Of a stretch of 64,000 nucleotides of DNA, positions 25,674-33,078 are shown piece by piece. The notes under the pieces are model-generated. The model was not told the DNA's origin and did not search any database. It saw only the letters and a list, made by a program, of their open reading frames with translations. Position 1 is the stretch's first letter. Each line of letters starts with the position of its first letter. The DNA comes from Mycobacterium sp. NBC_00419 (GTDB taxonomy: Bacteria > Actinomycetota > Actinomycetes > Mycobacteriales > Mycobacteriaceae). The stretch covers positions 3,472,001-3,536,000 of the forward strand of contig NZ_CP107931.1 in assembly GCF_036023875.1 (NCBI RefSeq), given 5' to 3'. The translations under genes were made by a program, and so were the position numbers.

Positions 25674-25738
25674 CTGTAACCCTCCGCAGTGAGCTGTTAG
25701 CCAGAGGGTACTACGTGTACTTTGCTGGTCAATTCACC
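25674..25738 (-). promoter_or_regulatory. Conserved 65-bp promoter/leader of the DUF2563-toxin operon (copy 1)
   Basis: 58 of 65 bases are identical to 29836-29900, which lies at the same place before the second DUF2563 gene. On the minus strand it holds TTGACC (25732-25727), a 16-base spacer and TACCCT (25710-25705), fitting a sigma-A promoter (TANNNT -10), then a leader of about 30 bases ending in the GGAGGG ribosome binding site. Five of the seven differences are clustered in the spacer, around paired GTAC motifs. Confidence 0.7.
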
Positions 25739-26108
25739 GCCAACAGGGTCCACCGACTGCGACGGCAGTTGCCGTGCAAGGCCGTGTGAACACGGCTGCA
25801 GCGGTGCTGGATGTCGACGTGCCGCCCAAGACGGACCCACCGCCGCGGCGAGACCTTATTGCTTTCGCCGCGCATCTAATCCGGAACGGCCAGACCGAGT
25901 TCGACGAGATCGAATGCTTCGTGTCAGCAGCCGATAAGGCGTCAGTGTCCATCAAGGCTGCCCCAGCGTCCAGGGCGCCCTGGTTAATAGAGACATGACG
26001 GTGCAACATAGGTCAAGGATGAATTGCGATGCCCACAGCAAACGGTATTGTTCGTGAAGTGGGCGCTTGTCCGGGTTCTCAATCCGCAGCTGCGGACCGG
26101 TGACGTCC
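25739..26108. other. Intergenic stretch between the two toxin arms
   Basis: About 370 bases between the minus-arm promoter and the plus-arm toxin start. It must contain the promoter of the plus arm, but no clear -35/-10 pair stands out. An open frame at 25774-25998 (+, 74 codons, GTG start, product beginning MQGRVNTAAAVLDVDVPP) has protein-like composition but no recognised relative and no good ribosome binding site; it may be a relic. No DUF2563 gene is present ahead of the plus-arm toxin. Confidence 0.4.
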
Positions 26109-27680
26109 ATGCCAATGCCGAGTTTCGTTCATTTCAGCGCACAGGAGCTGGCGGCCGCCGCAGGCGGTAACCCGTGGCAGCTCGACGATGAGTTGCAGGC
26201 AGGCGATGCGCGCGCGATCGACCAGCTGGCCACCGCGTTCCGCCAAGCAGGTCTCAGCACTAGAGAAGCAGACGATCAGTTCAATGCCGCCAAGAAGTCA
26301 TTCGAGGAGTCGTGGAATCGCCATGGCGGCGCAGAGCATCCGATCAACGATTCGGCCGAGGTTCAACGGCTGAGTGCGGTCCTCAAGGGACACCCCGAAG
26401 AACTTGGCAACATCGCCGTTGACCTGGAGCAGGCTGCGGCCGCGCTCGCTGTGGCACAACGCGAAAGTGCCAGCCAGATAGACGGATTGAACAGGTACCT
26501 CCACGCTGTGGATACGCAGATTTCGACAGAGGGCACTCAGGCGCCCTGGCTGATTCCTGGTTTGCATGCGGAGGCTGTGGACGGCACCCGGATTGCGCTC
26601 GGCAACCTTGAGAACATCCAGGGCGCCTACGCCGACCAACTTCGCGGCGCTGAAACAGCAATGATGGCATCGGGATACGTACCGGACGCAGTTGACGCCG
26701 TCGACGGTAATCCTGGTGACACACCACGCGAATCCGCTGATCACTACGAGCGATCCGGACAGCGGGCGCGAGACCAGGCTGTAGTGGACAAGGCACGGCG
26801 AGAACATTCCCGTGGTGAACTCGGTTGGGATCTGGACGAGAAGGCAGCTGCGCGCCGACTAGCGGACTACACCGCGGTCACTGACCCCAATCACGGGGCG
26901 GCGCGTTACGGCGATACTCATGCGAAGGATCAAGCCGCCAGACTGGCCGGCGAGCGACTCGCGGACTTCAACGTGGCTACCTCAACCGGGCCAGTTGCGA
27001 AAGATCCGGTCCTCGGGGGTGATGCACGAGATCGGGCGAAGGCGCGTCTGTTGATGCAACGTCAGCTCGAGGATGCTCAGCTTCCTTGGAGTCAGATCCC
27101 GATGAGCCCTGACGCGGCGACCGCACTGATGGACAAACTTGAGGTGCAGGATCGGGTGGCGGCCCTGACTCGGCTTCAAGAGCAGCTTCGAGATTGCGGC
27201 GTCTCGCCTGCGGCGGCTAGCCAAGTCGCCGAAAGCATTTCGCACGGAGTGGTGCCGCAGCAGTACATCGATGCGGCGAATGCGGCGAGTAAAGCCTTCG
27301 ACGGGGGCAAAGATGGCGTGAAGGCATTTGCCGAGGCGCTTCCCAACGATCACCCCTGGGGGCCAAAGGACTGGGTGTTCGCCGAGGCCGATGTGCAATC
27401 GTTCATCAGATTGGGCAAACACATCGGCTACGCCGGGAGTGCCCTTGAGCTTGGGACGGGACTCTATGAGGTCTTCAGCGAAGGTAAGAACCCGGTTGAG
27501 GTTGCCGCAAAAGCGGCTGGTGGCATGGCCGGAGCGTGGGCCCTGGGTGAGATCGGCGCTGGAATCGGCGCCGTGGGAGGGCCCCCTGGTGCGTTCGCCG
27601 GCGCGCTCGTACTTGGCACGGCGGGTGCGTTCCTGGGTGAAGGCGCCGCTGAGCGCGCCATCGATTGGATTAAGGAATAG
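26109..27680 (+). CDS. Putative polymorphic toxin 2, same N-terminal family, different C-terminus
   Basis: 523 residues from the ATG at 26109 (an in-frame ATG at 26115 is equally possible). It shares the N-terminal architecture of the 507-aa protein: GGNPWQLDDELQAGDARAID, the block AEHPINDSAEVQR (75-87), LAGERLADFNVATSTGP and DPVLGGDARDRA. The C-terminal ~80 residues are hydrophobic and glycine-rich but differ in sequence (AAKAAGGMAGAWALGEIGAG, then GGPPGAFAGALVLGTAGAFL), ending in RAIDWIKE. Conserved body with divergent membrane-active tip is the mark of polymorphic toxins. A membrane-protein gene starts 20 bp downstream. Unlike toxin 1, no DUF2563 gene precedes it. Confidence 0.65.
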   Translation: MPMPSFVHFSAQELAAAAGGNPWQLDDELQAGDARAIDQLATAFRQAGLSTREADDQFNAAKKSFEESWNRHGGAEHPINDSAEVQRLSAVLKGHPEELGNIAVDLEQAAAALAVAQRESASQIDGLNRYLHAVDTQISTEGTQAPWLIPGLHAEAVDGTRIALGNLENIQGAYADQLRGAETAMMASGYVPDAVDAVDGNPGDTPRESADHYERSGQRARDQAVVDKARREHSRGELGWDLDEKAAARRLADYTAVTDPNHGAARYGDTHAKDQAARLAGERLADFNVATSTGPVAKDPVLGGDARDRAKARLLMQRQLEDAQLPWSQIPMSPDAATALMDKLEVQDRVAALTRLQEQLRDCGVSPAAASQVAESISHGVVPQQYIDAANAASKAFDGGKDGVKAFAEALPNDHPWGPKDWVFAEADVQSFIRLGKHIGYAGSALELGTGLYEVFSEGKNPVEVAAKAAGGMAGAWALGEIGAGIGAVGGPPGAFAGALVLGTAGAFLGEGAAERAIDWIKE

Positions 27681-27700
27681 CTGATGAGGTGCTTGAGCCG

Positions 27701-28435
27701 ATGAACATCGCCGAGCAAGCGACGCACCCGTCGTTTCATGATCCGCACACGTTGATCTTTTCTGTCGTCGCGATTGGCTGCGTTGGTCTGACCTTGATGC
27801 CGATCGTCAAGCGCCGAGATCGGAATCTGGAAAGGCGTCTGTTCTGGTTTGGGGCGGTTGGGGCGGCCATCAGCGTCGTGATTGCTTGTATTCCTTTCTG
27901 GGAGGCCGGCTATTTGGCTGTGGGATATCTGATTTCGATGGTTATCAGCGCGTATTTCAGCTCGCCCTACATCAAGATCGCGGGAAAAATCTATGCCTTC
28001 CATATCGACGACACCCAGGCAGGAGAGACACCGCCGCTTGGTCGCGATGCCCCTAATGGCGACGCCTACCCCGACTCGTATTCAGGCAGCGTCACAGCGC
28101 CGAAGATGTGGTGGCTGATGGTGCCGGCGACGGCACTGTGCTCCTTCAATATCGTCACCGCGTTGGCTGCTGGAACGACGAAGCCATGGATAGCAGTGGC
28201 TGCTGCTGTCGCTCTGGTGGTGGTTGCCGCGGGCTACGGATATGGCGATTCAAGCTGGAGATACGGGATCGCCCGCGGGCAGACCGTTCAGTTCCTACTC
28301 GTCGGGTTGGTGACAGCTGGGACCTTTACCGTCATCTATCTGCTGGCCTACCGCATCGCGATGCGTTGGCCGCTGCGGCCGAAGATTTCGTCGGAGTACC
28401 GAGCGCACCCGCACCTGCGGAAGCCCGAGCCCTGA
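27701..28435 (+). CDS. Polytopic membrane protein, putative immunity protein D
   Basis: 244 residues from the ATG at 27701, with GAGGT ten bases upstream; a GTG at 27689 is an alternative. About seven hydrophobic segments. The N-terminal half shows the same scaffold as the small proteins at 22540-23852: RRLFWFGAVGAAIS, a P-W element (CIPFWEAG), and SPYIKIAGKIYAFHI. The C-terminal half adds more helices and GYGYGDSSWRYGIARGQ, a block shared with the protein at 28761-29507. It directly follows toxin 2, as expected for a cognate immunity protein to a membrane-targeting tip. Confidence 0.72.
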   Translation: MNIAEQATHPSFHDPHTLIFSVVAIGCVGLTLMPIVKRRDRNLERRLFWFGAVGAAISVVIACIPFWEAGYLAVGYLISMVISAYFSSPYIKIAGKIYAFHIDDTQAGETPPLGRDAPNGDAYPDSYSGSVTAPKMWWLMVPATALCSFNIVTALAAGTTKPWIAVAAAVALVVVAAGYGYGDSSWRYGIARGQTVQFLLVGLVTAGTFTVIYLLAYRIAMRWPLRPKISSEYRAHPHLRKPEP

Positions 28436-28501
28436 CAGTTGTCGTGCCGACACACGCCCAGCTCGCGGCACACCGCCGCTGTGTCAAATTGTCACCTGAT
28501 C

Positions 28502-28741
28502 GTGGAGCAGACCCCCGCCATCTACGAGATCGTCTTCGAGGGCACCTCACCTGGTGAGGTACTAGTGAAGGCTGGCTGTGGGATGGCAGGTGCGTGGTTG
28601 CTGGGCGAAGGTGGGGCCACGTTTGGTGGCATGGTTGCAGGTCCCCCTGGTGCATTCGCCGGTGCGCTCATACTCGGCACGGTCGGCGGCATCGTCGGCG
28701 AGAAGGGCGCAGGAGCGATGATCGATTGGTTGAAGGAATGA
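28502..28741 (+). CDS. Orphan toxin C-terminal module
   Basis: About 79 residues from a GTG at 28502 (a TTG at 28439 would extend it by 21). From AIYEIVFEGTSPGEV onward it aligns with the last ~85 residues of toxin 2: GMAGAWLLGEGGATFGG against GMAGAWALGEIGAGIGA, GPPGAFAGALILGTVGG against GPPGAFAGALVLGTAGA, and DWLKE against DWIKE at the end. The conserved N-terminal body is absent. The 65 bases before 28502 show no similarity to toxin 2. A tip without a body followed at once by an immunity-type gene is the classical orphan cassette of polymorphic toxin loci, able to recombine into the full-length gene. Confidence 0.7.
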   Translation: MEQTPAIYEIVFEGTSPGEVLVKAGCGMAGAWLLGEGGATFGGMVAGPPGAFAGALILGTVGGIVGEKGAGAMIDWLKE

Positions 28742-28760
28742 CGATTCAGAGGCGTTCACG

Positions 28761-29507
28761 ATGATGCACGTGGCAACGGGGATCAACTACATGGCATTTC
28801 CGCCCGCCAGCCGCGAACTTCACAGTGTGATCTTCAGCGTGCTCGCTGTGGTGTGCCTCGTTGTGGCTCTCGTGCCTCTGTGGACGCGGATGGAGATTGG
28901 CCGGCAGCGGAAGTTCTACTGGTTGGGAACTTTTGCGGCGGCTGCGAGCGCTTTCTTTGCGGTACTCCCTAATTGGCAGGCCGGACTCGCGCTCGCGGCC
29001 GCGGGCGTGGCGTTCATGGTCTTTCCGGCGTACTTCACCAGTTCACTGATCAAAGTCCGAGGAAGGGTCTTCGCCTACCACATTCGAGACGCTGAACCTG
29101 ATCGAGAGCCTCGACGAGTCGCCACCCCGGACGACGATCCGTGGCCGGACGCCTATGGGAACGGCGTCACTGCCGCTAAAGCATGGTGGGTCATGATCGG
29201 CATCGTCGTCATATGTGTGGGAAACGTCGTATTCTCCGTGCTCGCAGACAAAGTCGAGTGGACAACGCTAGCCGCGGCGGTTGCCTTTGTGATCTTTGCG
29301 CTGGGTTTCGGCTACGGAGATGCAAGTTGGGGTTACCGGGTCGCCCGCGGCCAGCACATTCAGTTCGCGATTATCGGAATTCTCACGGTGGGTACGTTCA
29401 CCGTTCTTTACCTCACTGCCTTCGTAGCTGGTTGGCGATGGCCGCTACGGCGCAAGGAGTCTCTCGAATATCGAGCGCATCCCCGGCATCAACGGAAGCA
29501 GCAATAG
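28761..29507 (+). CDS. Polytopic membrane protein, putative immunity protein E
   Basis: 248 residues from the ATG at 28761; starts at 28764 and 28791 are possible. About seven hydrophobic segments. It parallels the protein at 27701-28435 over its whole length: HSVIFSVLAVVCL, KFYWLGTFAAAAS, LPNWQAG, SSLIKVRGRVFAYHI, then AKAWWVMIGIVV, FGYGDASWGYRVARGQHIQF and a conserved C-terminus with WPLRRKESLEYRAHPR. It follows the orphan toxin tip by 19 bp and is its presumed immunity partner. Confidence 0.72.
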   Translation: MMHVATGINYMAFPPASRELHSVIFSVLAVVCLVVALVPLWTRMEIGRQRKFYWLGTFAAAASAFFAVLPNWQAGLALAAAGVAFMVFPAYFTSSLIKVRGRVFAYHIRDAEPDREPRRVATPDDDPWPDAYGNGVTAAKAWWVMIGIVVICVGNVVFSVLADKVEWTTLAAAVAFVIFALGFGYGDASWGYRVARGQHIQFAIIGILTVGTFTVLYLTAFVAGWRWPLRRKESLEYRAHPRHQRKQQ

Positions 29508-29522
29508 GGTTGGGTTCAGCGC

Positions 29523-29834
29523 CTAGTCCCTTGAGTCGATGACCGCGCGTAGAGCCAAGGAGTTGCGCTCCTCCATCTCGGCAAATGTAGATGCCGCGGT
29601 ATGAGCCTTGTCACCGATGGAGCCCAACGCCTCGAAGTGCCTGGTGATGAGGCTTGTGTGTCGGTCTTGCGCCTCCGTGACGATCTGGCCGAACGCTCTA
29701 GCCGCAGCGAAGTTGCCGAAGACCGTTTCATCCATACCGCCTCGGCCCAACCGCCTGGCACCCTCGTATGCGTGGTCAGCCGCGGAGTACGAGGTGTTGG
29801 CTCCCTGGCGGAGCCCACCAAAGTCAACGAACAT
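29523..29834 (-). CDS. DUF2563 family protein (second copy, without downstream toxin)
   Basis: 103 residues from an ATG. Clear DUF2563 pattern: VDFGGLRQGANTSYSAADHA, VFGNFAAARAFGQIVTEAQ and GDKAHTAASTFAEMEERN, with the same spacing as the copy at 25372-25671. It is preceded by the same 65-bp promoter region. On its own strand nothing related follows; instead it runs into the convergent plus-arm immunity gene with a 15-bp gap. It could supply the missing partner for toxin 2 in trans, or be the remnant of an operon replaced by the plus-arm cassette. Confidence 0.8.
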   Translation of the reverse strand: MFVDFGGLRQGANTSYSAADHAYEGARRLGRGGMDETVFGNFAAARAFGQIVTEAQDRHTSLITRHFEALGSIGDKAHTAASTFAEMEERNSLALRAVIDSRD

Positions 29835-29835
29835 G

Positions 29836-29900
29836 CTGTAACCCTCCGCAGTTAGCTGTTAGCTAGAGGGTACTACGGTACGTTTGCTGGTCAATTCACC
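29836..29900 (-). promoter_or_regulatory. Conserved 65-bp promoter/leader of the second DUF2563 gene (copy 2)
   Basis: Near copy of 25674-25738 with the same length. TTGACC (29894-29889), 16-base spacer and TACCCT (29872-29867) on the minus strand, then the leader and GGAGGG site. The outer end overlaps the stop codon of the peptidase gene at 29896, so this DUF2563 promoter lies directly against upstream coding sequence. Confidence 0.7.
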
Positions 29901-31914
29901 CAGAACCCAGCATCCGGTGCAGGAACGAGTAGCTCAGCGCCGACTTGAAGGCCGTCTGCGCGTTGTCGGCCGCCCCGGCGTGCCCGCCCTCGATGTTCTC
30001 GTAGTACCAGACGTCGTGTCCGGCCTCCTCGAGTGCGGCGGTCATCTTGCGGGCATGCCCGGGATGCACCCGGTCATCGCGGGTCGAGGTCGTGATCAGC
30101 ACCGGGGGATAGCGCTTCTCGGCGCTGATGTTCTGATACGGCGAGTACTCGGCGATGAATTCCCAGTCCGCCGGCTCGTCCGGGTCGCCGTATTCGGCCA
30201 CCCACGACGCACCGGCCAGCAGCAGATGGAAGCGCTTCATGTCCAGCAGGGGGACCTGGCAGACCAGCGCGCCGAAGCGCTGCGGGTACTTCGTGAGCAT
30301 GATGCCCATCAGTAGTCCGCCGTTGCTGCCGCCTTGCGCCCCGAGTTGCGCGACGGTTGTGATCCCGCGGTCGACGAGGTCACGCGCCACCGCCGCGAAG
30401 TCCTCGGCCACCTTGTGCCGGCCTTCTCGCATGGCCTGGGTGTGCCACGTCGGCCCGTACTCGCCGCCGCCGCGGATATTGGCCAGCACATAGGTTCCGC
30501 CGCGCGACAGCCACAACCGGCCCAGCACCCCGTCGTAGCCCGGTGTCCGGGACACCTCGAACCCGCCGTACCCGCCGAGCAGTGTGGGTCCTGGAGCCTC
30601 GCGACCTTTGTGCCCGACCACGAAGTACGGCACCGCCGTCCCGTCCTCGGATGTCGCGAAGTGCTGTGAGACTTCGAGATCGGCCGCGTCGAAGAACGAC
30701 GGTGCCCGCTTGATCTCGGTGAGTTCGCCACCGACGACACCGTGCAAGAGCCGCGATGGAGTGACGAAACCGCTGGAATCCAGGAAGATCTCGTCACTGT
30801 CGCTGTCGGCCGCCACGATGACGGTGTTGGTGCTCGAGGCGAGACCGGTCACCGGTTCGCGCGTCCACGTTCCGGGCGTCACGACCTCGACATAACTCGC
30901 CACATCCGCCAACGTCACCATCACGAGCCGGTCCCGGGTCCACGAGTACTGGTGCAGGCAGGTGTGTTCGTCGGGCTCGAAGACGACCGCCAATTCGGCT
31001 GTGCCGTCGAGGAACTGCTCGTAGTCAGCGGCCAGCAGTGAACCCGCCCGATACGAGCCGGTGCCGGTGTGCCAGTCGGTGCGCAACTCGATGAGCAGCC
31101 ACTGCCGATGCACCGACAAGCTGGCATCGGTTGGCGCGTCGATCCGGACGAGTTCCCCCGAACGCAGTTGGTAGACATCATCGTTGAAGAAGTCGATCGC
31201 CCGATAGATCAGGGTGCGCTCGTAGCCCGGTGTGCGGTCCGCCGAGGCCGACACGATGACGTCGGTGATGGGCCCGGTGAACACTGTCGCGGCATCGCTC
31301 AGGGGCTGCCCGCGCTTCCACCGCTTGACCACCCGCGGGTAGCCGGATTCGGTCATCGAATCCGGGCCGAAGTCGGTGCCGACCAGCACGGTGTCGTGGT
31401 CCTCCCACGTCACATTCGACTTCGCCTCCGGCAGCTTGAAGCCACCGGCGACGAATTCTCTTGTCGTCATGTCGAATTCGCGCACCACGGCCGCATCCGA
31501 CCCGCCGCGGGACAGGCTGATCAACGCCAGGCTGTGGTCGGGCTCGATGACGTCGGACCCCGCCCACACCCAGTTCTCGCCGTCGGCGCGTGCCAGTTCG
31601 TCGACGTCGAGGATGACGTCCCAGTCCGGAGCCTCGGCGAGGTAGCTCTCCAGGGTGGTGCGCCGCCACAAGCCCTTCGGGTTGGCGGCGTCACGCCAGA
31701 AGTTGTAGAGGTACTCGCCGCGCCGCCTGACGTAAGGAATCCGCGCATCGGTGTCGAGCACCTCCAGCGCCTCGGCGCGCATCTGCTCGAACGTCTCGTC
31801 GCTGAACTCGGCGACCGTCGGCTCATTGTGCCTGCGAACCCAGTCGAGCTGGTCGTCGCCGGCGATCTCTTCGAGCCAGAGGTGGGGGTCGTCTGATGCA
31901 GGCGCGTTGGTCAC
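29896..31914 (-). CDS. S9 prolyl oligopeptidase family serine peptidase (Rv0457c-like)
   Basis: 672 residues from a GTG at 31914; a TTG at 31932 would add six. An N-terminal beta-propeller region begins with DPHLWLEEIAGDDQLDWVRRHN, and the alpha/beta hydrolase domain holds the catalytic Ser in GGSNGGLLMG, Asp in TSTRDDRVHPGHARK and His in EGGHAGAAD. The GGYGGFEVSRTPGYDG oxyanion region is also intact. Cuts short peptides after proline or related residues, with no signal peptide seen. It is the first gene of the block that follows Rv0457c onward. Confidence 0.9.
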   Translation of the reverse strand: MTNAPASDDPHLWLEEIAGDDQLDWVRRHNEPTVAEFSDETFEQMRAEALEVLDTDARIPYVRRRGEYLYNFWRDAANPKGLWRRTTLESYLAEAPDWDVILDVDELARADGENWVWAGSDVIEPDHSLALISLSRGGSDAAVVREFDMTTREFVAGGFKLPEAKSNVTWEDHDTVLVGTDFGPDSMTESGYPRVVKRWKRGQPLSDAATVFTGPITDVIVSASADRTPGYERTLIYRAIDFFNDDVYQLRSGELVRIDAPTDASLSVHRQWLLIELRTDWHTGTGSYRAGSLLAADYEQFLDGTAELAVVFEPDEHTCLHQYSWTRDRLVMVTLADVASYVEVVTPGTWTREPVTGLASSTNTVIVAADSDSDEIFLDSSGFVTPSRLLHGVVGGELTEIKRAPSFFDAADLEVSQHFATSEDGTAVPYFVVGHKGREAPGPTLLGGYGGFEVSRTPGYDGVLGRLWLSRGGTYVLANIRGGGEYGPTWHTQAMREGRHKVAEDFAAVARDLVDRGITTVAQLGAQGGSNGGLLMGIMLTKYPQRFGALVCQVPLLDMKRFHLLLAGASWVAEYGDPDEPADWEFIAEYSPYQNISAEKRYPPVLITTSTRDDRVHPGHARKMTAALEEAGHDVWYYENIEGGHAGAADNAQTAFKSALSYSFLHRMLGSG

Positions 31915-32011
31915 GCGCTCTATTCTGCGCAACCGGTCCGGTGGTGTTCGATCTGGTCGCGACTAGTGGACGCTCGTTACCATCAACGTGGTCGAAGATC
32001 GGGGGTGAGGG

Positions 32012-33075
32012 GTGAACCACGTCCGCGGGTGGTGGCGACAGCCTGACCGTTACGACTGGCTGTCGGGTTACCTCCGTTCCCGCCGACTCCTTGGCGCTGC
32101 GCGTGGCGGCATGACCGTGATCGTCGCGGTCCTGGCCGCCGCCGTGGCTTTGATGTCGATCAGTCCAGCCGGTCATCACGGAGTCGGGCGGGGCGTCGCG
32201 CTGGCGATCGCGGCCCTGTTCGCCGCAATGGCCGCGGTGTACGCCACGCGCTGGCCGAGCCGGCGACAATCGGCGGCCTTCTCGGTCGCCGGCAGTATCG
32301 GCCTTGCCGTTGTGGCTCTGACCCCTCCGACCAGCACGCCGGATTGCTGACCTGCTGGGCGTTCGTCGGCCTCGTCGCGTACGTGGCAGCGGCACACAGC
32401 CCGCGGCTCCTCGTGCTCACGGTGAGTGTGGCGCTGGCGACCGCCGGGGCATGCGCGGTGCGGATAGGGCTGGCCGGCGATGTGCCGATGGCGGTGGGCA
32501 CGCTGCTGCTGTGCAGCGGCGGCCTGCTGACAGTTCCGTTCGTCGGTCAGATCCTGATACGACTGCTGTGGAACGACGCGGTATCGACCGACCCGCTGAC
32601 CGGCCTGGCGAATCGGCGGGGATTCCGCCGCTCGGCCCGCTCGCTCATCGCCTCCGCGCCCGGGGGCTTGGCGTCGTTCAGCGTGGTGATGATCGACCTC
32701 GACGGGTTCAAGCAGCTCAACGACACACGGGGCCACGCAGTCGGGGACCAGGTACTCGTTGAGGTCGCCACGAGGATCCGGGACGTCGGCGGCCGGGACT
32801 TGATTGCCGCGCGCGTCGGCGGTGAGGAATTCCTCGTCGCTCAGGCATCGCCGCCACGCCAGGCAGAGATGCTCGCGCGCAGCCTCTGCTCGGCCATCGC
32901 CTCCTCGCCGTGGGGCGTCACGGCGAGCCTCGGAATTGCCGGTGTCACAGCAACTGACGCGGCCCAGGACGTCCGCGGGCTGATCGAGGGCCTCATCGCC
33001 GAAGCCGACATGGCGATGTACGCGGCGAAGCGGGCCGGCGGAAACCAGATCCGCCAATTCACCGCCGCAGCCTGA
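32012..33075 (+). pseudogene. Membrane-anchored GGDEF diguanylate cyclase gene, broken by a frameshift
   Basis: The first frame (32012-32350, GTG start) codes for the N-terminal helices and stops at TPDC. The second (from about 32326 to 33075) continues with HAGLLTCWAFVGLVAY, more helices and a full GGDEF domain: DPLTGLANRRGFRR, MIDLDGFKQLND, and RVGGEEF as the active site. Adding one C to the run CCCC at 32322-32325 restores a continuous protein (…ALTPSDQHAGLL…). So the gene has lost one base, or there is a sequencing error or -1 slippage there. The cyclase domain is otherwise intact. No RxxD inhibitory site is seen at the usual spacing. Confidence 0.8.
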
Positions 33076-33078
33076 GCC

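Noticed and set aside
25734..26009. Minus-strand 91-codon frame between the toxin arms
   Set aside because: It overlaps the shared promoter region, has no ribosome binding site, and its product is Thr/Ala/Arg-rich without resemblance to DUF2563 or the toxins.
23411..29900. Insertion-sequence or prophage origin of the toxin locus
   Set aside because: No transposase, integrase, target-site duplication or tRNA end was found around the locus; the 65-bp direct repeats are promoters of genes, not terminal repeats.
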